Source: Haplomitrium mnioides
Taxonomy: Eukaryota; Marchantiophyta; Haplomitriopsida; Calobryales
Length of the DNA stretch: 24,393 nucleotides
Reading direction: 5' to 3'
NCBI GenBank assembly: GCA_049999725.1
Contig: JBNGIS010022183.1
Coordinates: 1-24,393, forward strand
Below are positions 11,150-21,085 of this stretch, in pieces. The notes under the pieces were generated by a model. It worked only from the letters and a program-made list of their open reading frames with translations. It did not search any database and was not told where the DNA came from. The first letter of the stretch is position 1, and each line of letters begins with the position of its first letter. The position numbers and the translations under genes are program-made.

Positions 11150-12373
11150 CGGCTTGCCATCGATCCTCAAGAAGAAATCTGCGTTCTGATGTTTTCTCCC
11201 CGGCTTGACGTGCACCTCAAAATCAAATTCCTGTAGCAACAGCATCCACCTCGCCACCCTCTCGGTCATGTCAGGCTTGTTGACCATGTACTTCATGGCA
11301 TCATGGTCTGTGTGGAATACCACCTTGTAGTGCTGCAAGTAGTGCCTGAATTTTTTCAGTGCGTAGATGATGCCCAACACCTCTCGATCGGTAGGCGAAT
11401 AATTCTTCTCCGTCACTGACAGGAGTCGGCTGGCAAAATAGATTGGGTGGTCTCTCCCTTCCTCATCAAGCTGGCTCAGAACTGTGCCCACATAGAACCC
11501 AGAAACGTCGACCATCACATGAAATTCCTTCGACCAGTTTGGTGGTGCTAGGACAGGAGCATTGGCCAATCGCCTTTTAAGCTTATTAAAACTGGATTTT
11601 CTACGCTCGATCGGCTCAAAATCACTTCCCCTCCTCACCACCTCAGTCAGGTGGTAGGCTACTAAGGAAAACTTTGGGATGAACCTCTGATAGTATCCTA
11701 CGCATCCAATAAATCCCTGCACCTCCACCAAACATGTCTGAAATGCCACCCCCAACCATACCGCCACCTTCTCTTGATCCACTCCAATTCATTGGCTGGA
11801 GACCTTGTGCCCCAATAGAATCCCTTCCCTCACCGCAAAGAAGCATTTTCCAGGGTGCAGCCGCAGCCTCGTGTCCCTGCAACGCTGAAAGGTGAGCCGA
11901 ACATGCTGCTCATGATCCTTCACCTTACCGTACACCACAAAGTCGTCGATGAAGATCTCAAGGAACCTTCTGAGGTAATCATGGAATATATTCATCATCA
12001 GCCTCTGGAATGTACCAGAGGCATTACAGAGCCCAAATGGCATCCTCCGAAATGCGAACACTCCCTATTCAGTCGTAAAAGCCATTTTCAGCTGGTCTTC
12101 CTCCCGTATCCACACTTGGTTGTAACCTGAGTACCCATCCATGAAGCTGTACACTTCCTGACCTGCCACCAGGTCCAGCACACCATAAGTGAAGGGCATA
12201 GGGTAGTGGCCTTTCTTTGTGGCCGCATTCAGCTTGCGGAAATCTTGGCAAACCCGAACTTTCAGTTTTCTGTCCAATCCTGCCTTCTTTGGTACAACCA
12301 CCAAAGGGGACACCAACTCGCTGTTCGGAACAGAGTATATAAACCTTGCATCCATGAGATTATCCACCTCCTC
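11150..12373 (-). pseudogene. Reverse transcriptase and RNase H of gypsy polyprotein
   Basis: RT copies the element RNA and RNase H removes the template. RT starts near 12367 with the fingers motif VSPLVVVPKK, then VCQDFRKLNAAT. The first catalytic Asp is in YSFMDGYSGYNQV (about 12139), and the catalytic box is FIDD (about 11942-11953) in place of the commoner YxDD. MPFGLCNASGTFQR precedes it. RNase H follows with D92 (DVSGFYVG), E134 (TDREVL), D159 (FHTDHD) and D202 (NADFF), codon 1 at 11782. The frame is broken by TAG at 12065-12067, where the family normally has the Trp of TTEWG, and by TGA at 11789-11791 after KVSSQ. There is no frameshift, and all catalytic acids are present. Confidence 0.93.
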
Positions 12374-13246
12374 TTAAAGCAGTAGGGAGAACCAGGGGTT
12401 CGTCCGATATTGCCGTTGGCTCATAGGGGTCGTATTGGCTTCCAAATCAATGCAGTGCTCCCCGAGTTCCCTGGGCACTCCTTTCAGGTCTGAATGACTC
12501 CAGGCAAATATGTCGCTGTAATTACCCAGGGTCTGCATAAAAGTTCTCTCAGCCCCCTTGTTCAAGGCAAAGCCAAGTTGGAATGCCCTTCCGCCAAAAA
12601 TCGTTACCTCTCGATACTGCTCTGCCCATATGACCTCCACTTTGTTCCTGCTAGTGGAATCACAGTCTGATTCCAAGTGGGAAAGCCTTAAACCACCTAC
12701 AGCAGGCTTCTTCTCAGGCTTCCTTCCCTCGTCTTGGTGGTCAGCCCCCGCTGGAATGCTGGCTGCAGTCGACTCCCCTTTTTGATCAGTTTCCAGAGTG
12801 GAAGTGTGTACTTCAGACGCCCCTTTTTGACTCGGCCCAAGGCTGAGAATAGACACTCTTGACTATCCTTCCCCTGCTTCCCCAACCCAGAATACCGAGG
12901 TCTCCAACTGGTTTACCCTGGTTTCTACCTCGCCAACAAAATCAGCCTTGGTCATGTCGCTCACCAATTTCAGTCAATAGGTGCCTTCCTCTTTTGAATC
13001 TTCCTCCACTGACCACTCAGTGTCATAAACCTGGTCTTCTACGGTCTCTCCCTCATGTGGGACCGGTCCATAATGAACCACAGTCTTGGATGGCCCGAAC
13101 ACGAGGGTAGAGTCTCCCCAATTGTACATCACCTTGGCTCAATACAGCCAAGGTCTCCCAATCAAAACAGGGTAGGGGGAAGCTCTGGTTGGCCTCGAAA
13201 CCAGGTAATTTAGGGCAAACTCCTTCCCTCCAATTCACGTTGGGAC
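12374..13246 (-). pseudogene. Protease-RT linker region of gypsy polyprotein
   Basis: Same frame as protease and RT. The first part is the end of the protease domain and beyond, with GGKEFALNYLV, then PVLIGRPWLY. It then becomes a variable linker, followed by the conserved pre-RT segment (NYSDIFAWSHSDLKGVP, then HCIDLEANTTPMSQRQYR). Stops at 13235-13237 (TGA, where Trp fits), 13139-13141 (TGA), 12974-12976 (TGA), 12863-12865 (TAG) and 12374-12376 (TAA) break it. All are single transitions from sense codons, and no indel is needed to hold the frame. Confidence 0.8.
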
Positions 13247-14602
13247 CTACAGCAAGGCCCCCAAGGGCTTAACTCTCGACCCGTCAGCTAACTGCATAAT
13301 TCTTTTGGTTGGCTGGAGAGTCTTGAAGCCTAGACGGTGGGCAGTCTCCTCCACCATGATATTAACCCCTGCCCCTCCGTCTACGGGCACGAGGGACAGC
13401 GTACACCCTGCAATCTGAATATCTATTTCAGGGGCCCCTTTGTCTTCACAAATCATTCTCAAATCAGCCGTAGTACCCACCGACGGGAGCTTCCTTCTCC
13501 TCTTGGGGCCCATGACCAACTCCCGGAGTTGCCGCTTGTAGATAGGGCTGTTCCTGATCAGCTGCCCCACCGTCACAGTGACCGGGCAGTCCCTCACATC
13601 CCTTTGGATGCTGTAAGGCGCGAGAGTTGACTCGATGGGTGGCTGGGCTGGTTGTTCGGAGTTGGCCTGCTCTTCGGCCGCCTTCCTCCAATTGATCTCA
13701 CGCAGGGTTTTCTCTGCTGCTTGTTGCGCTTCGGCTGCCTCCAGAGCCTCCAACTGCCTCTTCACTTCCTCCTCTTTCTTGGGGTAGAACAACTTGGGGT
13801 GCTCCTTCTTGTAGTCAGAATCCTCTTCGATCGGCAGCACATTAGTGGTCCTCTCTTTCCTCCGGCCCTGTTTGGCCTTCCTTCGCTCCTTGGATCTATT
13901 TTCTGCCCTGGTTGTTACCCAATAACAGTCCTCCTCCAGCGCCATCTCCAACCCTGGAAATTCTGCCCCATGCTCCCATGAAGTGGTTACCAGATTTATC
14001 GTCGCCAGCGGTGGTGCTTGCTGGACCGGGTTCGGGGGCAACTCCTGCCTTCCGAGACGTGGGCAATTATTGGCCAGGTGAGCTTCTTTCTTGCAGCTGG
14101 TACATAGCAGGGCGGGCAGGCCATACCCCTGCTTCCTGGGCTCGGGACAGTTAGGGGAAATGTGGCACGACTGCCCACAATTCCAGCAAACCATCACCCT
14201 TGTTCGGTTCGGGCATGGGCCTGCCCCTTCTGGTCTGGCCTGCCCCCACACCATTGATTGGCCAGGCACTAGATTGACTGGTCTGCCTGCCATTGTTTGG
14301 GGCTGGCTGACCACCTGGTATACAAGTTCGGGTGGCTCCTCTTGCACGTACTCCACCTCTTCACGGTACCAATCTAGTGGATCCTCCCATACATAATGAA
14401 TGGGCGTCCCATTCATGGGGCATTCTTGTGGGGCATGTCCGTGACTTCCGCACTTCACACACCACACATGAGACCTCTGTGCCAGCAATTTTTCGCCCTC
14501 CGGCTTCAGACCTGCAAATTGGATGATCATGGTCTCCAATTTTGCGTTAAGCTCCTCGATTTGGTCTTTCATTTCTTTTTTCTCTTCCATGGGGTCTTTC
14601 AA
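13247..14602 (-). pseudogene. Nucleocapsid zinc knuckles plus aspartic protease of gypsy element
   Basis: The open stretch is 451 codons. Near the N-terminus MKDQIEELNAKLETM is coiled-coil-like. Three CX2CX4HX4C zinc knuckles follow: CVKCGSHGHAPQEC (codons 48-61), CWNCGQSCHISPNC (about 138-151) and CTSCKKEAHLANNC (about 167-180). They bind element RNA during packaging. A long Lys/Glu-rich linker comes next. A retropepsin-like protease sits at the C-terminus, with its active-site Asp at codon 408 in VPVDGGAGVNIM. DGG replaces the classical D(S/T)G, a variant I recall from other plant gypsy proteases. The first codon is TTG, and the frame enters from gag through a one-base shift at a G-run near 14605, so there is no independent start. 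It ends at an in-frame TAG (13247-13249). Confidence 0.88.
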
Positions 14603-15709
14603 CCCCCTCCTCTTGCTGGTTTCTGCCTCAGCACCTCTGTCATAGGATCTGCAAGGTTTTCTCTCCCTGTATTTCTCATGTTTCTGGTCCTTTTCTCTTT
14701 GGCCTTTTTTTTCTTCTTATTCCCCTTTTTCTTTCGCCTCCTATGGGATCTTTCCTCCTCGGAGTTTTCTGAACTGTTCTCACTCTCAGATTCTGATTCT
14801 GAGGAGGAGCTAGCCTCAGAGCTCTCCTCTTGGCTAGAACTCTTCAAAGAACTTTCAGAATCATCTCTCCTCTTCGTCTTCCTCTTCAAGCTTGTCACCT
14901 CTGCTTTGACGTAGGATTGGGCTTCTTCCACGGCTTGCTCCAAGCATGTGGGTTTGGACCTCCTCACCCAGGCCCCCAAACTTCTGGGCAGGGCTGAAAT
15001 GAACCAAGAAGTGAGCATCCTATCGGATGTCGAAGGGTTGATCTTCTGGGCCATTCGCTGGAATCGTTGCAGAAATTTCCGCACCGATTCGGTTTTCTTC
15101 ATCTCCATTTGGCCTATCTTGATCAAGGCCTCTGATTCCCCTCCTAATTTTCTGAATTCCTCGAGGAAGGCTGCCTTGAAGGTGTCCCAATTCCTCTTGG
15201 TGGCCTCCGGCAAAGTTTGGTACAAGGTCCATCTTCCCCTTTCAACACTCCAGGGAGAATGGTCTCCTTAATGAGGTTCTCTCCATTGGCATAAGCTGTG
15301 CCTTCAAACTCATCCAACCACTCATTTGGGTCTTCCCTCGTGGACCCCTTGAATGCCTTGTACCTGAATTGGGATAACTGGGATACATGCCCCCCAGCCA
15401 TTTGCTGGGCTGCATGCCCTATATTGGCCATAGGGGTTCTTGGTTGTGAGGAATATGAGGCTCTAACCATAGTGCCAAGGTTTCTTCCACTTCTGAGGGA
15501 GATCCCTCCTGTATCCGAGCAAGGTATCGTCCTTGGCTGGTCTCCTTCCACTGCTGGTGCTAGGCTTTTCCCAGAATTCCAGAATTGGTTTCCTTGCTCC
15601 CCTTGAGAACTACACCACCGGTCAGCCCTGAAATGTCGGAACCAGCACTATCCACTCTTCCAACTTCACAAAATCCAGCAAGGTTGATTTCTGGAACCCT
15701 TGGTCTCAT
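14599..15709 (-). pseudogene. Gag capsid region of gypsy element, frameshifted
   Basis: Gag forms the retrotransposon particle. A possible start is the ATG at 15707-15709 (MRPRVPEINLAGF), whose frame stops at about 15560. A second frame carries FRYKAFKGSTREDPNEWLDE and then ANGENLIKETILPGVLKG. A third, from about 15238, continues with LYQTLPEATKRNWDTFKAAF, then EEFRKLGG and VRKFLQRFQRMAQKI. Together they match the usual plant retrotransposon gag fold (DPxxWLxxFE, then LPxxxxxxWxxFKxxFxxxF). The C-terminal part is Ser/Glu-rich, then Lys/Arg-rich, and stops at 14599-14601. Each frame change equals a loss of one base. The second and third lie at G-runs and the first possibly near GGGAAAAG at about 15565. 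Decay is the simplest reading. Confidence 0.82.
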
Positions 15710-17183
15710 CGTGATCACCAAAATTTGGGTTAATATCAGCCCCAAGACTGGTCGCTTATCTCCTTTTCCGTCGATTTGTGCTGATTTAAGGATAAATTCC
15801 TGTTTCGGAACCTTTTATGGGAGGGGCTTCGCACCAAATTGACTCTAACTCTTTTTAACATGCCTTGGACTCACTCTACCATGCTCTGGGATGCTTGCCC
15901 ACTCTGCTGAAGTAATTATAGACTACTCTAGAGTGGGTTTTATGGTTTGAGCAATTTACTAAAACCCCAAAGTAATGCACACCCACTCACACACCCACAG
16001 CCAACACACCCTTCTTCCGAAAATCTCAATGAAATCAAATAACAAATCATAGCATGTACAAATATTCACTGAGGTCTGCTGCTCCTGAACACACCCAACT
16101 TATTCACTCAATCACCCCCAACTGACTCACACGCACGCATCTACAGTCAAATAGTTTTCAACTTCCATCGCTAGAAGCCCTGACTTTACTTCCTTAGGCT
16201 CGGAAGAGGTTTTATTTAACTTCCACCTCTAGAAGACAGCCCTCCCAACTGATGGCTCTCACTCTACCACATCGACACCCGTCAAATCCACCGAAAGAAC
16301 CGCCCTAGTGCGCTCTACTCATCAAAAACTCCAAACAGACGTCTACTTGGAAAGATCAACACGCAATGCACCTCCCAAGGCACACAAGACCCACCAAGAA
16401 TTTACTCTAATGCTTGCTCTTGTGTTATGGAGCAGTGCGGATCAGCATAACCAGTTTCTACAGATACGGAAAAGAAAAACACACTGTTGGTACCTCCCAC
16501 ACAATGTGACTTGAAGAAAAGCCCACCCCCTTGAGTTCCATGACAAAGTTCCCTTTACTTTCGCAGCACCTCCAAAAGTCGGTCCACTTGCGTATGCCCA
16601 CCTCTAGCCCCAAGCAACAACGCAATCCACCCCACTTTTCATCCCGCAACTAGCCCAAGACACCTCCAGTCCTCCTCGTGTGATGGCTTCCTGTCCCTCC
16701 GGTCCTCTGTTCTTCTCTCGTAATGCCCTCCTATGGTGAATCCCCTAAAAATGAACAGGCGAGGCCCTATACCCCCGCAGAGCCCCGCGCAAAAACCCCT
16801 TGACCACCTAAAACATCCATTGCCATTGACCTCCTTACTAACTTTAACCTAAACTTAGATAAGCCTAACTAAAATAATAGAGGTCCTCACCTTTTCGCCA
16901 AGAATTCCCCTCTAATTTCCTTGATTGGCTAATCCTTAAATTAGGCCTCCTTAGAAGCTCTCCCAACTATTTGGCCATTCACACTTTTCCTCAGCTAAGT
17001 TTAGCAGCCGTTGAATTAGAGCCTCCATAAAGTAGCTTTTTAGTCTTTGGTTCCTCTCTTTCTTAGTTAGTGTTCCTTTCACTTGTCTCTTACTTAACTT
17101 AGTTAGTTTAATCACTTGTCCTTTAAATTTTGTTTGTTCCCTTGATGTAAGAACAATAGTTTTGTTTTTTCTCATGGGTGATC
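15710..17183 (-). other. Leader and presumed 5' LTR region of gypsy element
   Basis: No gene on either strand. On the + strand it is C/A-rich with CACACCCAC words. AACTTCCATCGCTAGAAG (about 16158) recurs as AACTTCCACCTCTAGAAG (about 16219). By position it should hold the 5' LTR and primer binding site of the minus-strand element. The only PBS candidate is TGGTGATCACGATGAGACC at 15702-15720 (minus), directly on the possible gag start, and I cannot match it to a plant tRNA. With no second LTR to compare, the boundary stays undefined. Confidence 0.4.
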
Positions 17184-17252
17184 CCTTCCTTGCTGCTAAT
17201 AGTTCACTTGTCGCCCTGTTGTCTCGATGTGAGTTCTTTCTCATTTGAGAAG
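17184..17252 (-). pseudogene. GMD: GMD (GDP-mannose 4,6-dehydratase) pseudogene, 3' fragment
   Basis: The minus strand reads LLK-stop-ERTHIETTGRQVNY-stop-QQG, which aligns without gaps to the plant GDP-mannose dehydratase segment LLEAVRSH...GR.VKYYQAG. It continues the fragment at 23576-23897: joining the two across the intervening element, with one GAAG copy removed, gives ALQLLK in one frame (canonical ALRLLE). Homology stops at about 17184, just before the expected SSEMFG motif, and unrelated sequence of the gypsy leader region begins. The catalytic Ser/Tyr/Lys region and the rest of the enzyme were not found in the window. Two stop codons in 23 residues show it is dead. Confidence 0.72.
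17249..17252 (+). other. Target site duplication, left copy (GAAG)
   Basis: GAAG lies immediately outside the left terminus and matches 23576-23579 outside the right terminus. Deleting one copy plus the element restores a continuous GMD frame. Confidence 0.65.
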
Positions 17253-17630
17253 AACAACCGCTACTTTGAACTAGGAACCGCTACTAAGTTCCTGTTTCAT
17301 TTGGCATTTGAAAAAACCAATTTTCAAATTTTAGCATAAAAAATCACCAATTTGATGCCAGTAATATTTTTTTGCAAAAAATTTAATTTTTTATATCCAA
17401 ATTGCTTATTTTACAAACATGTTGTATTAAAAAAAATTTCACGTGAAGTTTATTAAAATTGCTTTCAGAATATCTTCTTTACAAAGGATAAATATCACCG
17501 AATGGAATATATACTAAATGTACAAGAAAATTGCTGTTAAATATTTTAAAGTTTAACAATGATATTTTTAATTTCAAAAATTGATCATATTCAAAATATA
17601 TTAGAAACATTTTTGATCAAAAAGAGACGT
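17253..17630 (+). repeat. Left inverted terminus and AT-rich zone of the 6.3-kb element
   Basis: It begins AACAACCGCTACTTTGAAC and repeats AACCGCTACT at 17277-17286. It then passes into AT-rich sequence rich in AAAATT and AATTTT. Its first 35 bp pair well with the reverse complement of 23540-23575; the AT-rich part is only loosely similar. Confidence 0.7.
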
Positions 17631-18122
17631 TTATGCGCACATGGACTTTGAGTTGTAGCACTAAAGCTTATGCACGCATTGACTGCAAAAGCTCATGTGC
17701 ACATGAAATGTTGAAGCTCATGCATGCTTGAACTTTGAATCATAACCCTAAGACATATGTGCACTTGGGTTGTTGAAGCCCATGCGTGCATAAACTACTG
17801 AAGCCCATGCGTGCATGGACTACTAAAGCCTGTACGTGCATGAAATATTGAAGCCCTTTTGTGCATAGATTGCTAAAGCCCATGCGCGTATGAAATGGTG
17901 AAGCCCTTGCGCGCATAGACTGCTAAAGCTCATGCGCGAATGAATCGTTGAAGCCCATCCGAGCATAGACTCCAAAAGCCCATGCGTACATGAACTGTTG
18001 AAGCCCATGGGGGCATAGAATACTAAAGCCTATATGTGCATGAATTGTTGAAGCCTATGCGCGCATAGACTACTAAGGCCCATGCGCGCATGAACCGCTA
18101 AAGCCTAGACATGTATGGACTT
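17630..18122. repeat. 30/60-bp tandem palindromic array (array 2)
   Basis: About 16 units of 30 bp. In the best-kept half the array alternates between two forms, making a 60-bp higher-order unit: AAGCCYATGCGYGCAT followed by AGACTACTAA, then the same core followed by GAAYTGTTG. The core is palindromic. Flanks change together: TATGCGCGCATA at about 18056-18067 and CATGCGCGCATG at about 18081-18092 are both perfect, as is CATGTGCACATG at about 17694-17705. It sits just inside the left terminus. Confidence 0.85.
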
Positions 18123-20421
18123 TGAATTGGAATTGAAGCAATTTTGCGTACATAAAAGACTTTTTATGAATTGGAAGAAAAGGATCAACCAAAGTATATA
18201 TACATGGAGAACTTTAACTATAGCAAACTCAAGTGTAAACCAATTCCAATTTAACTATCAAACTATATTTCACTTGAAGTCCGGTGTATGTGCATAGAAA
18301 TCAGAATGTTTCAGTCAACCAAAATAACTAGCGATATTTGCATATTTGGAGGATGTGTCTGTTTGGTCTACTACAATTATTAAGTCTTCCTAGAGATCAA
18401 AAGCTTCTAAACACATGGGAAACTTTGTAACTAAACATGTACACCTACCGTAACATGAAGATGATTAATTTTTGTGCACATAATGAGATTCATGGCTGTT
18501 CAATGGAAGTCATTGAAGACATTCATAGAGCTACGGAGAGTGTTATGGGCTGCAAATGTAAACTTGAAGAAGAGAGCAACAATGTAGATAGTAGCGTGTT
18601 GAGTTCTGGAAGCTCTCGATGACACAAAAATCTGATTAACATAAGCCTTTTGTATTGCCGCACTTGATGTTAAGAGCAAAGAGCCCAACAATTAATGCTT
18701 ACTCTCTTAGGTTTCAGGTATTGTGGGTCAAATTATAGAGTTCCTTTAGTTCATCTTGGAAAAAATCTCAATATAAGAAAAGTTGTGCTTCTTGAATTCA
18801 GTTTGCCATGTCATTGGGCTTTACAAGAAAGTTTTGCAAGAAGTTATAACTCACGCTTTATGCAACCACACCAATACGGCTTCATCCCAACCTACAACCA
18901 AAAAGTTCTAATGAATCATTTTAGACTCATGCATGTATCCGACGTCCAAACACTGCCACTAGGCAATCTGTTCACCAGCGCTTGGAAATTTGCATCATCT
19001 CACAAGCGTTGTCAGTCTTTTTTTAATATCCGGAGGTGGTATTGTACATGTAGAATTTGTAAGGCAAAAGCTTTTAATGAGAATATTATCTATATCTAGA
19101 GGTTGTAGCATGCATGTAGAATGTGCTCCCTTTAAAAGCGTAGCAGATTCGCTTGTCGATTTGAATTCTGATGGGGCAAAACAAAAAAGGAAGAGTACAT
19201 CAGTGATAAAAATTCGGAATGACACGTACGGTCAGCAACAAAGAGAGGATTGAAGTTGTGTGGATGATAGTTAGTTGGGTCAGTGTGATTCTCTATTTCA
19301 AAACTATTTCCTTGCTGATGCTAGAATCTTGAGTTGAGGTCTCAAGAATTCGAGAAAGAAATTCCGTTGTGAAATTGAGAAACTGTTGAATCAGACTGAG
19401 TTGGGCGCATTCACACCGACATGTACACTGTAGAGAATAATTTATAAACATAATAACAATAGTAGAACGTGTTTGACAAAAAACTCCTTGAACAGCTCGC
19501 CACATCTTTTGAAATTCAAACCGTTTCGAAACTGGATTGTATCCACCCATTTTGAAATGCTTTGTTGCTTGAAGGCAACAACTAAATAAAGATGAACACT
19601 ACCTGCACTTTGCAAAAAATGAAACCCCATTGATGTGCTCGAAGCTGAATGAAGTCGATAGATGCCTGCTGCTAAGAATAGAAGAAAATGCTAAAGCAAA
19701 TCGAAACAAAAAACAGAATCTGAATGAAGCTCCTCCAGCTTTGTCAACTCCAAGATTGCTCACACGAAGGTGGTTCAAAGACGCCTAAATCTGCTCGATA
19801 GGAAATCTAGGGATGAGGATTGCGTCTTTGAAGCTGCTCCCGATTCATGCCTCTGTTATGTGAAAATGAAAGGAAGAAGTTGATGTAGGTCAGCGAGTCG
19901 AAGAAGAATGGAATAGAGGAGAAAGCAATAGAAAATGAAAGCTCGATCAATGCTCACACAAAGGTGACACAAACATGCTTGAAAAACCTGTAGGGGAAGA
20001 AGGCAAGCACAAAACAAGGAAGAATCCCATACAGGATTTGAAGCAATGTGCATGCAAAAACGCTGAAACAATGTGTCTGCACCCTACAAAAACAAAAGCT
20101 AGAAAGTCCATGACGAAGCCAAAGCAGAAAACGAATGCTAGTAAGTGACAATCGAAGCAGCAGATAGCAAGCAATAAAAGAAGAAATCATCAATAATGAA
20201 CGATGCAAAGAAAGAGAGAACACACAAAGTGAATGAAGAGCGCAAGAACTCAAGCAAAAGGTGTTATTTTGAAGGATTTCTACCAATTGAAAAACTATTT
20301 GGTAAAATAGGGATCTCTGCGCAATTTATTTTCAGTTGCAAGCTTTCTTGTTGCTGCCAAATCCAGCAATCGGCCTCACAATTGTTTGCACCCCTCCCCT
20401 TCACAAAGCACTAGATTTCAA
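18123..20421. other. Interior of the 6.3-kb element, no recognised gene
   Basis: Only short ORFs. The longest on the + strand (18695-19099, 134 codons) contains VPLVHLGKNLNIRKVVLLEF, and an overlapping frame at 18990-19253 contains CSMHVECAPFKSVADSL; neither matches a family I know. Minus-strand ORFs near 19856-20286 are Cys/Leu/Phe-rich and probably chance readings of A/G-rich DNA. No transposase acidic triad, zinc finger or helicase motif was seen. Confidence 0.45.
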
Positions 20422-20520
20422 AACCCAATGCGCGCATAGGCCTTCGGTTTTTCCACTCAACTATGCCCACATGGGGTCTCAGTTAGGTTTTCGAGAGCCC
20501 ATGCGGATATAGGCTCTCCA
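20422..20520. repeat. Isolated palindromic repeat units in the element interior
   Basis: ATGCGCGCATAGG occurs at about 20429. 20493-20518 has 7-bp arms (GAGAGCC and GGCTCTC) around a CATGCGGATATA centre. A partial CCCACATGGGG lies at about 20466-20476. These are members of the same palindrome family as the arrays, without tandem order. Confidence 0.55.
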
Positions 20521-20609
20521 AAGACCTCCATGAAGTCCTCCGCACATCAGCACATGAATTCGGCAAGAAATGTATGCCGGTGTATTGATTTTTATTTGTT
20601 GTTGTGCTG

Positions 20610-21085
20610 CGTTCAATCTCGATGTGAGCACGCGATTCTTTGGGCTTGTTTTTTAGATTTTTTGATGAGAAAACATCAAAGAGAGTGTTTCCCTTGTGAG
20701 TGTTCTCTGCACATGAGCAGATAGATTTGGCAATTGCTCACATGGATGGATTTGGCATTCGATCATGATGTGAGCAACGATTCTTTAGGCTTCTTCTTTG
20801 GATTTTTCATCAAAAAATATCAACAAGAATGTTTCAGCTGAAGACATTATGCTTGGGATTTGGAGTTAGTCTTCACGAGCCCCTGCTCGCACAAGCTTTC
20901 TAAAGTTGCGAGTGCAGAAGTTCTTCAAGAAATTGTTGTGAGTGCAAAAATTCTTTAAGAAATCTACACTATTGCCTATATTTCTATTGGTTGTTTTGTT
21001 GCATTTGTTCAAGATAAGAGCACAAATTCTTCTGGTTTCTTCTATGAATTTTTTATGAGAATCTAAGAAAGATTATTTTTCTAAA
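20610..21085 (+). repeat. Three diverged direct repeats of about 75 bp
   Basis: 20615-20690, 20759-20838 and about 21005-21082 share the order GATGTGAGCA (third copy AGATAAGAGCA), then ATTCTT, GGCTT or GGTTTCTTC, then GATTTTT or AATTTTTTATGAGA, then AAAGA or AAGAATG and GTTTC. Spacing is about 145 and 245 bp. They may be remnants of a larger tandem repeat. Function unknown. Confidence 0.5.

Larger units (their letters stand above)
8725..17183 (-). mobile_element. Ty3/gypsy retrotransposon, non-chromovirus, degenerate
   Basis: Read on the minus strand, the order is leader (15710-17183), gag, zinc knuckles, protease, reverse transcriptase, RNase H, integrase, extra 3' ORF, AT-rich 3' end. Protease-RT-RNase H-integrase order defines Ty3/gypsy. 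The integrase C-terminus carries a GPY/F-like module but no chromodomain, pointing to the Tat/Athila-like side of plant gypsy. The element is visibly richer in G+C than its flanks. The outer limits are inferred: 17183 is where GMD homology stops, and 8725 is where the + strand remnant stops. The two flanks are unrelated, so this is not a clean insertion with target duplication. I found no long direct repeat between 15.7-17.2 kb and 8.7-9.8 kb, so a 3' LTR is missing, highly diverged or truncated. Confidence 0.85.

Noticed and set aside
13337-14914. Plus-strand ORFs of 60-172 codons across the gag-protease region
   Set aside because: They are antisense shadows of the high-GC polyprotein, with no domain of their own.
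15702-15720. Primer binding site TGGTGATCACGATGAGACC (minus strand)
   Set aside because: It begins TGG as a tRNA-complementary PBS should, but I cannot match it to a plant tRNA 3' end and no LTR end is verified beside it.
19856-20286. Overlapping minus-strand Cys/Leu/Phe-rich ORFs
   Set aside because: Three overlapping frames are open together in A/G-rich DNA, which signals composition rather than coding.
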